Shown: positions 9,901 to 19,491 of the stretch, piece after piece
Layout of the letters: each line of letters starts with the position of its first letter
How positions within the stretch are numbered: position 1 is the stretch's first letter
NCBI GenBank assembly: GCA_033558025.1
Contig: JAUCEF010000018.1
Coordinates: 4,774,001-4,838,000 of the forward strand
DNA: 64,000 bases
From: Phytophthora sp. 'mugwort'
Lineage: Eukaryota > Oomycota > Peronosporomycetes > Peronosporales > Peronosporaceae
Direction: 5' to 3'
Program-made: the position numbers and the translations under genes
The notes under the pieces: generated by a model
The model's database searches: none
Seen by the model: only the letters and a program-made list of their open reading frames with translations
Told to the model about the DNA's origin: nothing

Positions 9901-10646
9901 AACTCTTCTAGTAACGTGTAGAGACCTTCCTCCGCTCTGCTAGCCACGAATCGGATCCAAATCGCTGCAGGAGACGACGGATACATTCGACAAATCACAA
10001 TTCCACCTGCCGCCGTGATCGTCACAACCCCGGCCACTACAGCCAGCGTAACGTCTGATCTACCACAAGGAGCCTTCCGCTTCTTCGTCATCATCACTCT
10101 CGTTACCGCCGCACTCTGGTCAATCATTCCAAAACTCTCATCTGTTGTAGCTGGAATCCCTTTCCCAGAGCCAACAGCAGAAGCCACAATGTCAACATCT
10201 TCAATCAGGTCAGTTGTTCTCAGCGGTTCATTCTCAACTGTCGTGTCCGCGTCTGCCACAGACTCATGAAGTCCATTCTCCTGGTGTCCATTCTCCAGTT
10301 TCTCGTCAGCTTCTGGCTGTGGCAATGGCTCCAGGCCATTGAGTAGCTCAGTGGCACCATCAGCGTCCTCCCTGCTGCGTCTGGCTCTCGGACTCTGCCG
10401 TTGCTGCTCGTCGCGCGGGTCCTGTTGACTGCGTCGACGTCTCAGAAACTGCTCCGTGTACGTGGCTGTGGTGCTCTGCTTGCGCTCGGGCGACGTCGCC
10501 GACATCGCCTGCATGTTGCTGCTGCGTTTGCGCTGTCGGTCCTCGGGCTTGGTGGTGGGGCTTTTCGCTTTGTTAGCCTCGCGCTGCTGCTGCCACATGA
10601 GTAGCTGTTCTTTCCGCTCGTTTCGCGCGGGCGACGGGGACGGCAT
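6921..10646 (-). CDS. Large acidic membrane protein with charged repeats, function unknown
   Basis: 1241 residues in one uninterrupted frame from the ATG at 10646. The first 190 residues are polar and Gln/Arg-rich. A hydrophobic segment follows at about 199-221, then a long, highly charged Glu/Lys/Val-rich region likely to be helical or coiled coil. A second membrane segment lies at about 1055-1077, followed by a basic stop-transfer stretch (RKRG, then RRKR) and an acidic tail of about 160 residues with Thr/Glu runs and a basic end. Between roughly 8510 and 8830 there are three related units spaced about 120-130 bp, each with a core like QIVxxLIxxxxLTxEH. Two membrane spans with a long charged middle suggest a bridging or tethering protein, but this is inference. 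I recognise no catalytic motif or family. Confidence 0.75.
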   Translation of the reverse strand: MPSPSPARNERKEQLLMWQQQREANKAKSPTTKPEDRQRKRSSNMQAMSATSPERKQSTTATYTEQFLRRRRSQQDPRDEQQRQSPRARRSREDADGATELLNGLEPLPQPEADEKLENGHQENGLHESVADADTTVENEPLRTTDLIEDVDIVASAVGSGKGIPATTDESFGMIDQSAAVTRVMMTKKRKAPCGRSDVTLAVVAGVVTITAAGGIVICRMYPSSPAAIWIRFVASRAEEGLYTLLEEFRNEVGPYAKHLGEVAWTKWLALLLNRGLTNTARAAEVLVDEELRGSPGLTQAAAVASMSFKFMEDISSQLRLAVLASADALKWSMDWIQSHVQAVSKLIELELGGEKELLNRARSFLLVVLSSLREALKRSGEWTTSSLDHVLEWTGLKSNVSDASPLNDQFFAPLETNQAAIQKIGRELTVQESEALQDVKRFEKRRVTIASDTTAILAETRNFALESVISVKMASLELIEHRLKQLEEQYARSFDQALKDYERTSRQVEQEGGDEMLAEIAVESQVHVDAAAALIRNLAVQEKTVDEIPAVIEGQNLFKDEPRDATDDQAHSDVRLAEEGRLVEELPDSPVPTAQDTTPEEVPDVNVDKMEDAQIVSELIKEGLMTSEHTEAPVVERGSSEKALSKSERVTEEQAQIVADLIEKSQLTAEHSVPVEEKPNPSQDVPVGGHGSDQVHITAKMTEENLLTADLESTDKGVSTGEVKETLITEVLVDLNSAVLKMEHTQVEVTKLLEAQNLSEADISKPEVELQQGDRFKAHFKVPVDGADLEFEMTVDQVIVDGTEQVEVERGLPDLRTRAAIHPRSEKGDDIEQQKRLKSELTQEEEHVQVHEDLFLADDTKTKVHNEQMDAETVLKVEKNVYEAEAVVAELLRIEKSDLFVVLSHDEAAAEKETQEDVGGVVDKARQEHKDVVRLEEEANAAILSGRERLETEDVVVAKEIQELELLEQVLMQEESERVRVEEELRVIAEKEEIWLRSKRVPAEGEFSQEDAMTEQQSTATIDGTESAEVSADLKSDGRLGIPISAISRPALIQIGLLSVAFLGLAGLAAYLLVWYRKRGLFDHPPHRRKRWQRLADMDESDAEEVVLLPDDSSDEDDDTDVDAPKESRSEVVELRYNVDVKATTMLSSDGKEAEETTTDHERVVEQEEVIEEEVTTSQTVVVERVQTTMYTVDQPATPTSEALADDSDTVNAPVFTPPALKQETPDTSQRTSRRRQIRT

Positions 10647-11973
10647 TGCGGCCGAGAGAGGCGGCAGTCGAGTGCGAGCCTCGTCCCGGATCAGCTATAA
10701 GAGCTGCTTGGCCTTGTGTATACAGTGTATACGAGGGGTGAAAGGTATGTGGGCTACATCAATATTAATTTTTCTGCCTGTAATTTAGCTGACAAAAAGG
10801 AATAAAAATCAATAATTAAATTTAACAATGTATTTTGTTAAATCTAATTAATTAATTTTGGATTTCATTCTGGTTGTAGGCACGACTTGCGCGACTTGCT
10901 TGCTCCCTTGCCCTGATCGGACCAGCAGCACGCCGCAGCGGCTGCGAGTCTGTAGCCATGTCGACTAAGCCACCTGTCGATTTATTATCGCGTCAACCAG
11001 CGAGTGCGAGCAGGATCGACACCGACGGAACGACTGACGTCGGAAGGTAAACGTACCTGTACTGTCCACGGGTCAGTGACAGCTTACAAGCGAGTAGGAG
11101 CTGACGTCGTCACCGCTATTGATGTTGTCGGCGACAACGTAAGTTGCCTTGAATCAATTCCCTTGATCGCCAGTCGCCGAGGCCAGTTCACGAAGCGACA
11201 GATCACCGCACCGGCAGATTACACGTACAGCAGCGAGACTCTAAATCCTCCAGAGCAGCACCACATCGACGCCGCACCGACAGCAGGTCAGGCATTGTGC
11301 TAAATGGGAGGCCAAGTCCGGTGGGCGGTCCATAGACACTATCTACTTCGTCTGTTGTGCGATCGACGGCACCCCCGAACGCCAACGCGCTTGGTGGGTG
11401 CCCGCTGGGCAGCATACAGAAAGCCATACAAATGTGCATGCGGTTTCATGACAACGTGTCCATGTGACGCGAGACAACAAGTCCCTATAGCTAGCAAAAC
11501 CTACTGTGTTGTGGCAGAGGAGACGTCAGCCGCACCAAACGCTTCAACATGCGATTTAAGAGCGCATCTAACTGAGTGTGGACAATTGTTGAGTTATCGC
11601 TCAAAAAATGTCATAGCTGTGGTGGAAAAAGTAGAGCTGTGACGATGCCGATGGCCGCCGCGATCTACGAGTGAGGAGCATGGTGGCTAGCGCGGTACCG
11701 CTTATAGCGCCCTTCCGTCCGACCTGCTCTTGTGCTCGTCAACACCATTTTCTGAAGATCGAAACGACACAAAGCTCACGCGCTGTACATAACCGTTTCG
11801 ACTGGGGGTCATAAACGCTGTTCAATCGCGTCACTAGCCGATGTCGACGTTGAACCCCGCCGCCAACCACACAGCCACGCGCAGCTCGACCTCGACCCCA
11901 GGGCCTCCAGTGAGAAATCTGCGGTGCGCAGCGCACGTTAAGAGCGCGTCTAGCAGCAGCCAAGAACCAGCAG
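10647..11973. other. Intergenic region, divergent promoters
   Basis: 1.3 kb between the divergent 1241-residue gene and the MICAL-like gene. The left part (about 10740-10870) is AT-rich with many TAATTA-like runs; the rest has normal composition. Open frames of up to about 110 codons occur on both strands but have low-complexity, shadow-like translations and no recognisable domain, so no gene is called. Confidence 0.5.
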
Positions 11974-14900
11974 ATGGCGGACTGCGATACGCACTCGTCG
12001 TCGTCGTCGGACGGAGGCGGCGACGTCTACCTCTCGCCGCGCTCGTCCGTAGCCAGCAAACGCAGCGTGCAGTCAGTGCCCACTGTGCACGAGGACGGCG
12101 ATGACCAGCACCAGCCTGAGACGGAGCCGCACGACTACGCGGGCGGACGGCGCAGCACCATGAGCCGCCGCGAGACGTGGGTCGGTGAGGGTCTGATTGA
12201 CGCCAGCGGCCTCGAGGCCATTGACCGCCTCAGCGACGTAGCATACGCCGAGATAGTCAAGGAGTCGCTGGTCGTGCAGCGCGACGCGCCGTCGTCGGAA
12301 GCGGACGCCGCGGCGGCAGCCGCTGAAGCCAAGGCTTCCAAACTCAGTGAGTTTCTGACCAAAACGTACCCGGCCGAGAGCGGTGACGCGTCCAAGAAGT
12401 CGACGCAGCGTCGCCGCAAGCTACTGGACTTCCTGGCCAACGACGTCGGTGAACGTTACCTCAATGGCGTCTACAAGGAGGAGGAGCGCGCGGCCGGTGA
12501 GGACGAAACCGGTCTGGACGAGCTCGGCTGCGACAGCGACGAGGAGCCCAAGTTCGAGCACGCCGAAGACCTGCACACACTCAGCAACCGCTCGGCGCGC
12601 GCCAACAGTCGGCTGCTGGCCTTCCTGGCCCAGGAGCGAAAGGATAAACGCCACAATAGCGACGGCAACCAGTCCTTCTCGTCGGCCCACTCGGCACCAG
12701 CCACCACTGAGCCGCACAGCAAGTTTGTGACGAAGGTGATCCCGCAAAAGTCGCGCATGGTACTATTCAACCCCAGGGAAGTCGATTCCACGAAGCTCAG
12801 TCAGATGGTGGCCGAGGAGGCCGAGCGTAAGCAGAAGGCGCGCGCTGACAAGGAGCTCGCGCGCCAGAAAGTGCGTCAGTTTCTACTGGAAGAGGAGCAC
12901 GAGCACGCTAAACGGAAAGGATCAGGCAGTGAGGCGACTATCAAATCGGTGGACGAGTCCACTGTGCGTCGGGAGACGGTGGTGGACGATTATGGCAAGG
13001 TCAACCTGCTTGATTACTTAGATCGCGTAGTCGATGATGGCCACTGTAGCCGCAATGGCGGCAGTGTACCGTCCGAGGTGGACGACTCCGGTCCACCGAG
13101 CGAGACGTCGTCTCCTAGATCAATTGCGTCCTCGCTCGAGGCAGACACCAGTACGCCCTTCACACAAGGTAGCGACGACGTCGTGTCCCCACCGACGCCG
13201 AGCACGCTGTCGGGAATGGGCAGTCGCTTTGCACAATTCCTGCATCGTGGCGGTTCGTCAAATGGAATCGAGGACAGTAACACCCCGCGGACTCGTCGAT
13301 TGCTTCCACCTTCGCCGTTCCATTCAAAGTCGAATGAAAGGATGAGTCTGGAAGCAGCATTTCACGCTACCAAGCTGCCTGAGTCTGCTGCTCCATCGGC
13401 CGTCTATGGTGCGACCTCGGCACGCATGACGCCGCTTTTGTCCACGCTCGACCAGATCAGCCGCACGTGTCAGAAGAACGAGCTGTCGGAGGTGTCCATC
13501 GCACGCATTGCGACTTTGCTAACATCTATCAACCAGATCGTTCGCGATGACATTCAGAAGCACCGCGGCCAGCCAACCCGTGCCGTTCGTCGACTGTCTG
13601 GTGCACAATGGGTGAAGACTGAGCACGAACAACATGAACCGGACAAGCCGTGCAGAGCCCCGATGCCTCCTCCGAAGCCGGTTGCTGAGATTCCACGCGA
13701 GTCTGTTCCCATGGTGGCAGGATCTGCCACGGTGGACACCACGAATGTGAAGGCAGGACCAGGTGTCCTGAACGCGTTCAAGGCATTTGATGCGGCCCAG
13801 AACCTCATTGACACTCTTTCAAGCTTTAACAAACTTTTGACCGAGTGTGGTCTCAACGGTGTGAAAGTGGACGAGCCGTGGCGCGTGTACAACCACATCA
13901 AGGCAGCTGTATACAGCAAACTGGGCTTCCGCCACAAGCAGCTCTTCAAACTGCTCGATGCGCGCTTCAACATGGATGTATACAAACGTAAGCCTGCTGC
14001 TAAGAAGCGTGTATGCATCCTCGGAGCTGGACCTGTTGGTCTTCGTGCTGCTGTTGAGACGGCGTTGCTCGGTGGTCAAGTGGTGGTGCTGGAGAAGCGC
14101 AAACAATTTAGTCGCGAGAATATCTTGCACTTGTGGCCGTGGGTTGTGCAGGATTTGACGGCGCTTGGAGCGAAGGTGTTTTTCCCTTCATTCTGCCATT
14201 CGACTGCGTATTTTCACGTCGGCACTCGCCAGCTCCAGCTCATTCTGCTGAAGGTGGCGCTGCTTGTGGGCGTTACTGTCTACTCGTCGACATCCTTTGA
14301 GGCGGTGATTTCCCCGAACTCGGAGGTGAGTGACAACAAGCCGTTCTACACTGTGGCAACGCAGCCGCAGATCCCATGGATGGAGTTTACTGCGGTGCTC
14401 GGTGCCTCAGGTACTAACGACAAACTGGCTGAGCCCGCCGGCATCAACCGGTTCGTCTTCAGCCGCAAGGAGGCACTTGGTATTGTGTGCTACTTCCCGA
14501 ACCTCGGCACGACGGAGGAGAAGAAGGTGACGGAGTTCTCGTGGACGATCCAGTTCAAACAGCAAATGTTTGCAAAGATGCGTGAGATTGGCGTCGATCT
14601 GGAGAATATTGTTTATTACCGTGGTGAGATGCACTACCTCGTCATGACCCCAAAGCGTCAGAATTTACTGGACCAGAAGGTTCTCAACGTGAATCATCCA
14701 GAACCCCAAGATTTGGTGCAGGACGGCAACATCAACAAGGGCACGTTGCATGAATACGTCAAACGTATCGTGACGTTCCTAGGCATCCCGAAGAAGGCCG
14801 AGTTTTCACGTATCCGGATGTTCGACTTCAGCTCACGCACTCGCGCCGACAAGGCCGCAAGTATCCTCACATCACAAGGCAAGAAGCTCTACGTTGGACT

Positions 14901-15162
14901 CATTGGAGACGCGCTCATTGAGCCGTTCTGGCCCGAGGGTGTCGGAACTTGCCGTGGTTTCTTGGGTGCGCTAGACGGTGTGTGGATGGTGGCCCAGATC
15001 GGCAAAAAGGCGGACGAGCAACTGCTGGCCGACCGCGAAATGGCCTATCGTGTCATCCAGCACGTGTCGGGATTCCGTCGCGATGACTTGCAGAAGAACG
15101 TGCGCAAGTACACAGTCGACCCCAAGTCGCGCTACACGGTCAAGTTTCCGCAGTTGTGTTAA
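11974..15162 (+). CDS. MICAL-like FAD-dependent monooxygenase with long N-terminal extension
   Basis: 1062 residues from the ATG at 11974, no introns. The C-terminal third is a flavin monooxygenase domain of MICAL type. The Rossmann motif GAGPVGLR starts at about residue 684, followed by an acidic strand end and the region LEKRKQFSRENILHLWP, then RQLQLILLKVALL, all typical of MICAL. The late FAD-contact region GDALIEPFWPEG lies near residue 970. MICALs oxidise methionines of actin, driving filament disassembly. Here no calponin-homology or LIM domain follows, and the protein ends shortly after the flavin domain. The first 600 residues are Ser/Glu/Arg-rich and mostly disordered, with short repeated helical units of the pattern LLxFLxxE. 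Actin as substrate is inference from the family. The N-terminal extension could target the enzyme. Confidence 0.88.
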   Translation: MADCDTHSSSSSDGGGDVYLSPRSSVASKRSVQSVPTVHEDGDDQHQPETEPHDYAGGRRSTMSRRETWVGEGLIDASGLEAIDRLSDVAYAEIVKESLVVQRDAPSSEADAAAAAAEAKASKLSEFLTKTYPAESGDASKKSTQRRRKLLDFLANDVGERYLNGVYKEEERAAGEDETGLDELGCDSDEEPKFEHAEDLHTLSNRSARANSRLLAFLAQERKDKRHNSDGNQSFSSAHSAPATTEPHSKFVTKVIPQKSRMVLFNPREVDSTKLSQMVAEEAERKQKARADKELARQKVRQFLLEEEHEHAKRKGSGSEATIKSVDESTVRRETVVDDYGKVNLLDYLDRVVDDGHCSRNGGSVPSEVDDSGPPSETSSPRSIASSLEADTSTPFTQGSDDVVSPPTPSTLSGMGSRFAQFLHRGGSSNGIEDSNTPRTRRLLPPSPFHSKSNERMSLEAAFHATKLPESAAPSAVYGATSARMTPLLSTLDQISRTCQKNELSEVSIARIATLLTSINQIVRDDIQKHRGQPTRAVRRLSGAQWVKTEHEQHEPDKPCRAPMPPPKPVAEIPRESVPMVAGSATVDTTNVKAGPGVLNAFKAFDAAQNLIDTLSSFNKLLTECGLNGVKVDEPWRVYNHIKAAVYSKLGFRHKQLFKLLDARFNMDVYKRKPAAKKRVCILGAGPVGLRAAVETALLGGQVVVLEKRKQFSRENILHLWPWVVQDLTALGAKVFFPSFCHSTAYFHVGTRQLQLILLKVALLVGVTVYSSTSFEAVISPNSEVSDNKPFYTVATQPQIPWMEFTAVLGASGTNDKLAEPAGINRFVFSRKEALGIVCYFPNLGTTEEKKVTEFSWTIQFKQQMFAKMREIGVDLENIVYYRGEMHYLVMTPKRQNLLDQKVLNVNHPEPQDLVQDGNINKGTLHEYVKRIVTFLGIPKKAEFSRIRMFDFSSRTRADKAASILTSQGKKLYVGLIGDALIEPFWPEGVGTCRGFLGALDGVWMVAQIGKKADEQLLADREMAYRVIQHVSGFRRDDLQKNVRKYTVDPKSRYTVKFPQLC

Positions 15163-15779
15163 GAAAATGTTAGTCATGTCGATTATAAAACACTGCATTC
15201 GGTCTACTTCAAAGTCGTACGTGAAATACTACGTTTTTACTACTGTAGTACTATTCTTCCTCGTAGTAATAGTAATAATTTTATATTGGTCGGTTAAAGC
15301 ATAATGGCAAAACTATACTAATAAATATTACTACTGTAGTAGTACCCCATTTTGACATTTCAGTGGAAATAATAATAATAATATTGCATTATTAATACTT
15401 CAGATACCTCGTCACAATAGAGACGTACTTTCAACCAAACTTTGCTCAAAATTTTATGTACTGCGTCGCCCATACATGAAAGCTCTGTACACCACTTTAT
15501 ATTTATATACGAAAGGTAGCTACCAAACCACAGTGGCTTTACCCCATCAAACCACGATACAACGTCGCGCGAATGTCGCTACCTACGTTGTCGCTCTGTA
15601 CCGGTTGGGTCATCTTCATAAGGTATTATTTTAATATGTCTTACAATGTACACATTCATGTTATGGGCAATTATGTATAAATAAATAATACGTCCAGTTA
15701 TGCTTTTACAGGACCTCTGGATATGAATATTTGGAGAACAGGCGGGAACATTTACTGTATAGTCAAAATCTGCCGCGAT
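15163..15779. other. AT-rich intergenic region
   Basis: Gene-free interval containing the 3' end of the MICAL-like gene and the promoter of the RING gene. It is AT-rich, with several short palindromic ACTACTGTAGTA-type stretches around 15230-15345. An ATG at 15723 is in frame with the RING gene, so the last 57 bp could be coding. Confidence 0.45.
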
Positions 15780-17893
15780 ATGGAAGAGGACGAAGACACG
15801 TACGGCTTCGGGTCCTTCTCGGACCTGTTCGATGCAGCGCCAGCGCCGGCCGCCAAGCGGCTGGACCTGGGCGCACTGAGCCGCTTCTGCATGTCTGAGC
15901 GCCTGCTCTCGCGTTTCCAGCAGCAGCATCGACGAGATAAGCGCTGCATCCTATTCCAGCACGTGGCCGCCAAGTTTGACGGCGTGGGCATTGACGGCGG
16001 CCTGGGAGCGCTGGGCGTGGCGCCACTCGAGGGCGGCGGTGTCGTGTGGCTGCAGATGACGCAGTCGGACTCGGACGCGCTGGAGCGGCGCAAGAAGGAG
16101 CTGCAGGACATTACGAATCGCCGGGAGCAGAGCGATGGCGACCACAAGTCAGCGGCCGCGCTCTTCGTTGCCGTCAAGCACGTGGTCGCCGTGCAGCCGA
16201 CTACCGTACAGAATACGGTGCAGGGCGTGGAGATAAAGCTGGTGGACGGCAACCGACTCGAACTGACGTTCATGCCTGGGCCTTTTGCAGGCCCCACACA
16301 TCGAGATGAGTTTCTAGAGGTGCTGAAGAAGCTGATGAGTCGCGGTAAGAAGGAGGAGATGCAGAATGTTGCTGGTGAAACGGTGCGCACTCCTGTACGA
16401 CATATTGATGCTAGATCAGAGTCTAAGAGCAACATTGCAGGCTCGAAGACGCCATCGGACAGAAGGAAAACTCCTAAACAGGACGGGGCCATGCAGAAGG
16501 AAGAATTTCGCCAGCTTGTACGAAGATATACGCAGCTGAACCAGATGAGTGGGGAAGGACTGCAAATTGCGAAGCAGGTTCAAGCAGGCACAGGGTACCA
16601 TTTAGGACCCACGACGAAGGACACGCCCAAGTTCTCGACGGACTCGAAGTACCGCACGAAGACGGTGGAAAAGCTCACAGATTTTCTGCAACGGTTGAAC
16701 CAGGAATTGAGTGACGCAGATTCGCATCGTGAGCTGCATACAAAGACGAAGCATTCTAGAAATGAGGACGACCTGTTCGAGTATACAGATACGGATACTG
16801 GCGCACAGATCCCACCGCGAACGTATGAGCAGCGGTATTTGGAGTACGTGAAGGCACACGAGGTTAACCCTGTACTCCACATATTTCCGGCTCAGGATAC
16901 TGTAGCAAAAGGGAAGAAGCTGAAACACAATGGCATGATACAAGTGACGCCTCGATCGGTGCTAGCAACATCCTCAGAACGTGACGAGAATGCTAGATCA
17001 CTTTTCACGGCGACTCTAGGTATTGATATCAGCTCCAGCTGTATCATTGATAATGGTTTCTTCTCTTTGGGAGCAAATCACACACATTCGGATGTAGTAA
17101 CGTTCAGAAGTGAAGATGCAGAATTTCGGGCTGCAGTGGACAGTGCTCGGACGAATTTATGGAACAGTTGGAGCTCAACGTTTGATCGAGTGCCGGGGAA
17201 ATGTGCCAGCCGAGTTGGCCGTGATCACCTTACAAGACAAACTCAGTCTACAAATGGCGCTCTAGGTACCACACGAACTGAACGTCGTATGAATTGCTTC
17301 TTACTAACTGTGTACACTGCTTTCTAGGTCAAGCGGCAACGAGAAAACGACCGCGAGATAGGAGACGAAGTCTGGTGCTGCCTAACTTGGACGATCTTCA
17401 ATTAACTGTTCAGGCAAATGCAGTGAAGACTTCACAAGATGCGAACGGTGCATTAGGTGACTCTCATGAGCCACGTACAAAGCGGAGCCAGCCCACGTCC
17501 CACAAACCGGACACAGCCCCGAAATCTCGACGTAAGGCACGGCGACAGAGTATTGTGAGCACGGTGGAACTACCTTTAATCAGGAAAAGTGATGCTGAGG
17601 AAAAGACGACTGCTGACAAACGCAAGACACCTCAAAGCTCGCACAAGTCTCCGCGGCCAAGACACGCTGCAAATGGGTATGCCCGTGAGACGAGCTCCCT
17701 AGAGATGGTGGGAGATGAGGACTCCCACTTGTGTCAGCTCTGCTACGCTGAACATGCGCTGGTGTACATGAAACCTTGTGATCACGCTGTGTGCACCTCG
17801 TGCTGGTCGCGGTTGACGCCATCGTCGGGAAAGAATGCGACAGGCTCGCGTCGCGTGTGTCCATGGGATCGCGAGGTGGTGACAAAACAGTAG
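15780..17893 (+). CDS. RING-finger protein, probable E3 ubiquitin ligase
   Basis: Exons 15780..17265 and 17328..17893 join across a 62-bp intron (donor GTACCA, branch TTACTAAC, acceptor TTTCTAG), giving 683 residues. The start at 15780 (MEEDEDTYGF) is chosen over an in-frame ATG 19 codons upstream because the extra part looks non-coding; this is uncertain. The N-terminal 200 residues form a conserved-looking globular region of unknown family. The middle is polar with basic Lys/Arg patches. The last 55 residues are a RING: CQLC, then CDH, CTSC and finally CPWD. The last zinc ligand would be Asp rather than Cys, the arrangement known from RBX1. This implies E2 binding and ubiquitin transfer; substrates are unknown. 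The next gene begins only 141 bp downstream and in the same reading frame. Confidence 0.78.
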
Positions 17894-18034
17894 CAAGTGG
17901 TCCCAATAATTGTAACAAGCTGCAGTATTTGCGGTGAGCTTGAGTTGTGTCTGTTGGGGGTTTCGGATGATGATGACTTAGTATGTGCTAGTAGTTGTGC
18001 TTTGGAACGCTTAGTGAAAGTGAGTGGGAAGAGT

Positions 18035-19145
18035 ATGGATGGACGTTTGAGAGGTAAGCGTGGACTCTTGTGCTCTCACGTGTGTAGTCGATGGTTATAA
18101 TGTGTTTTCCTTGCAAAGATTGGCAGCCACGTAGCAGACCGGCAGTGACTTCGAAGGAAGCTTCAGCTACTGCGACAAGGCTACTGCAATGGAAAAAACA
18201 TAATGATGCCAAACGTGAGTATTTCCGGATCTGTATGAGGAAACAAGTGCTGATATTGTAACTCATTGTGCGACTTCAGGCGAGGTGAAAGCGAGGCTCC
18301 AAGAAGATGAACGAGTTGAAGAAGAGGAATCTTATCTTTCTCTATCCAAGAGGTTCCTTCCATTGGATAAGGTGCAAACTGCTGCTCTTCGCAATTACCA
18401 GGCTGCCGGCAAATTACGCTGCAAAAGACTGAAGCTTCAGTTGATGGCAGAGCAGCAGCAACTGGATGAAGAGACGGTGGAATGTAAATTTCGACCACGG
18501 TTAGTTGCGCGGCCTCGGTGTCCCGCGACTACGGCGTGTCAATCGTCGAAAGTTTGTAGGTCTTCGTGTGCCGCAGCAGCAGCGAACTCGATGGACCTAC
18601 TCAGAGCGCCTTTACCAGTAGCTGCCTTGCGTAACCGAGGTCGACTTGTCGATGGAGATGTGTTCGAGCGTTTGAACAAACCCAAGGCAGTCAGTCCAGT
18701 GAGGACGATGATTTCTCATGACAGCACGACGAAGCGGATATCATTTCAAGCGGAGGCTGCATTCATCGCGCGGCAGGAACGTGATCAAGTAGATCGACAG
18801 GTAAGCATTGGCATTTTATGGTTTTATTATGGCACTGTCGTTCTAACTACCACGCCTTGACAGCGTCGACGATCGGAGCTTGCAGCTCGACATTTTGTCA
18901 TCCACAAGCCGAGGCTCTCCAGGCACACGCTCGAAATTTGTGCGACGCTGCGTAGGAATGAAATTGATCAGCGAGGTGATCGATGCCGGAGGGAACAGAA
19001 GCGCTCGAACCTCACAAAGCAGACCCGATATACAATTCCGGCATACTCCAACACCAACAAGAAGCCCGATTTCGCTTCTTTACCTTTCACTTCTCTTATC
19101 GCAGCACTGAAACAACAGGAGCAGCGCATGCGTTTACAGTCCTAA
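18035..19145 (+). CDS. Basic charged protein of unknown function, four exons
   Basis: Exons 18035..18053, 18119..18214, 18280..18800 and 18864..19145 join in frame across three introns of 62-65 bp (donors GTAAGC, GTGAGT, GTAAGC; acceptors AAG, CAG, CAG) to give 305 residues. The protein is rich in Arg, Lys, Glu and Gln and probably helical. It contains CKFRPRL and VFERLNKPK, which resemble the short CTFxPxI and FERLxxP repeats of flagellar or centrosomal oomycete proteins, but that link is only a guess. Upstream of the first ATG the frame stays open back to the stop of the RING gene, so a 5' extension or a fused transcript is possible. The 3' end is also uncertain: frames between 19220 and 19450 look weakly coding and might belong to a further exon. 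Confidence 0.55.
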
Positions 19146-19491
19146 AACTCTCGTACAAAAGCACACAAACAACATTTGAGTTAAGCGCTAACCTATTTCA
19201 TTTCATCGTTAACCATTTCCTAAGTTTTTTGACGAAACTTGTGAGACGGTGGAATGGGCCAAACTGCTCGCATCCGCTATACAAATTCCGCAGGAAGAAT
19301 GGACGGTTGGCAGCAGGAGCCAAGAGTGCACTTCTTCTCAACGGACCGTACATGGACCAGACACGGCAGCGCCGATTCCACCCCACTCTCCATCACTGGA
19401 AAGCTGACGGCGGAGTGATTTCTCGTAGCGGGTGCGTGCTGGGCAAATAATAAGCAGGAGAAAATATAGACATCTTCCAGCTCCCAGCACC

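Noticed and set aside
17876..17925. A 50-bp intron that would remove the RING-gene stop
   Set aside because: Possible splice ends exist, but the joined frame hits a stop within four codons, so no longer protein results.
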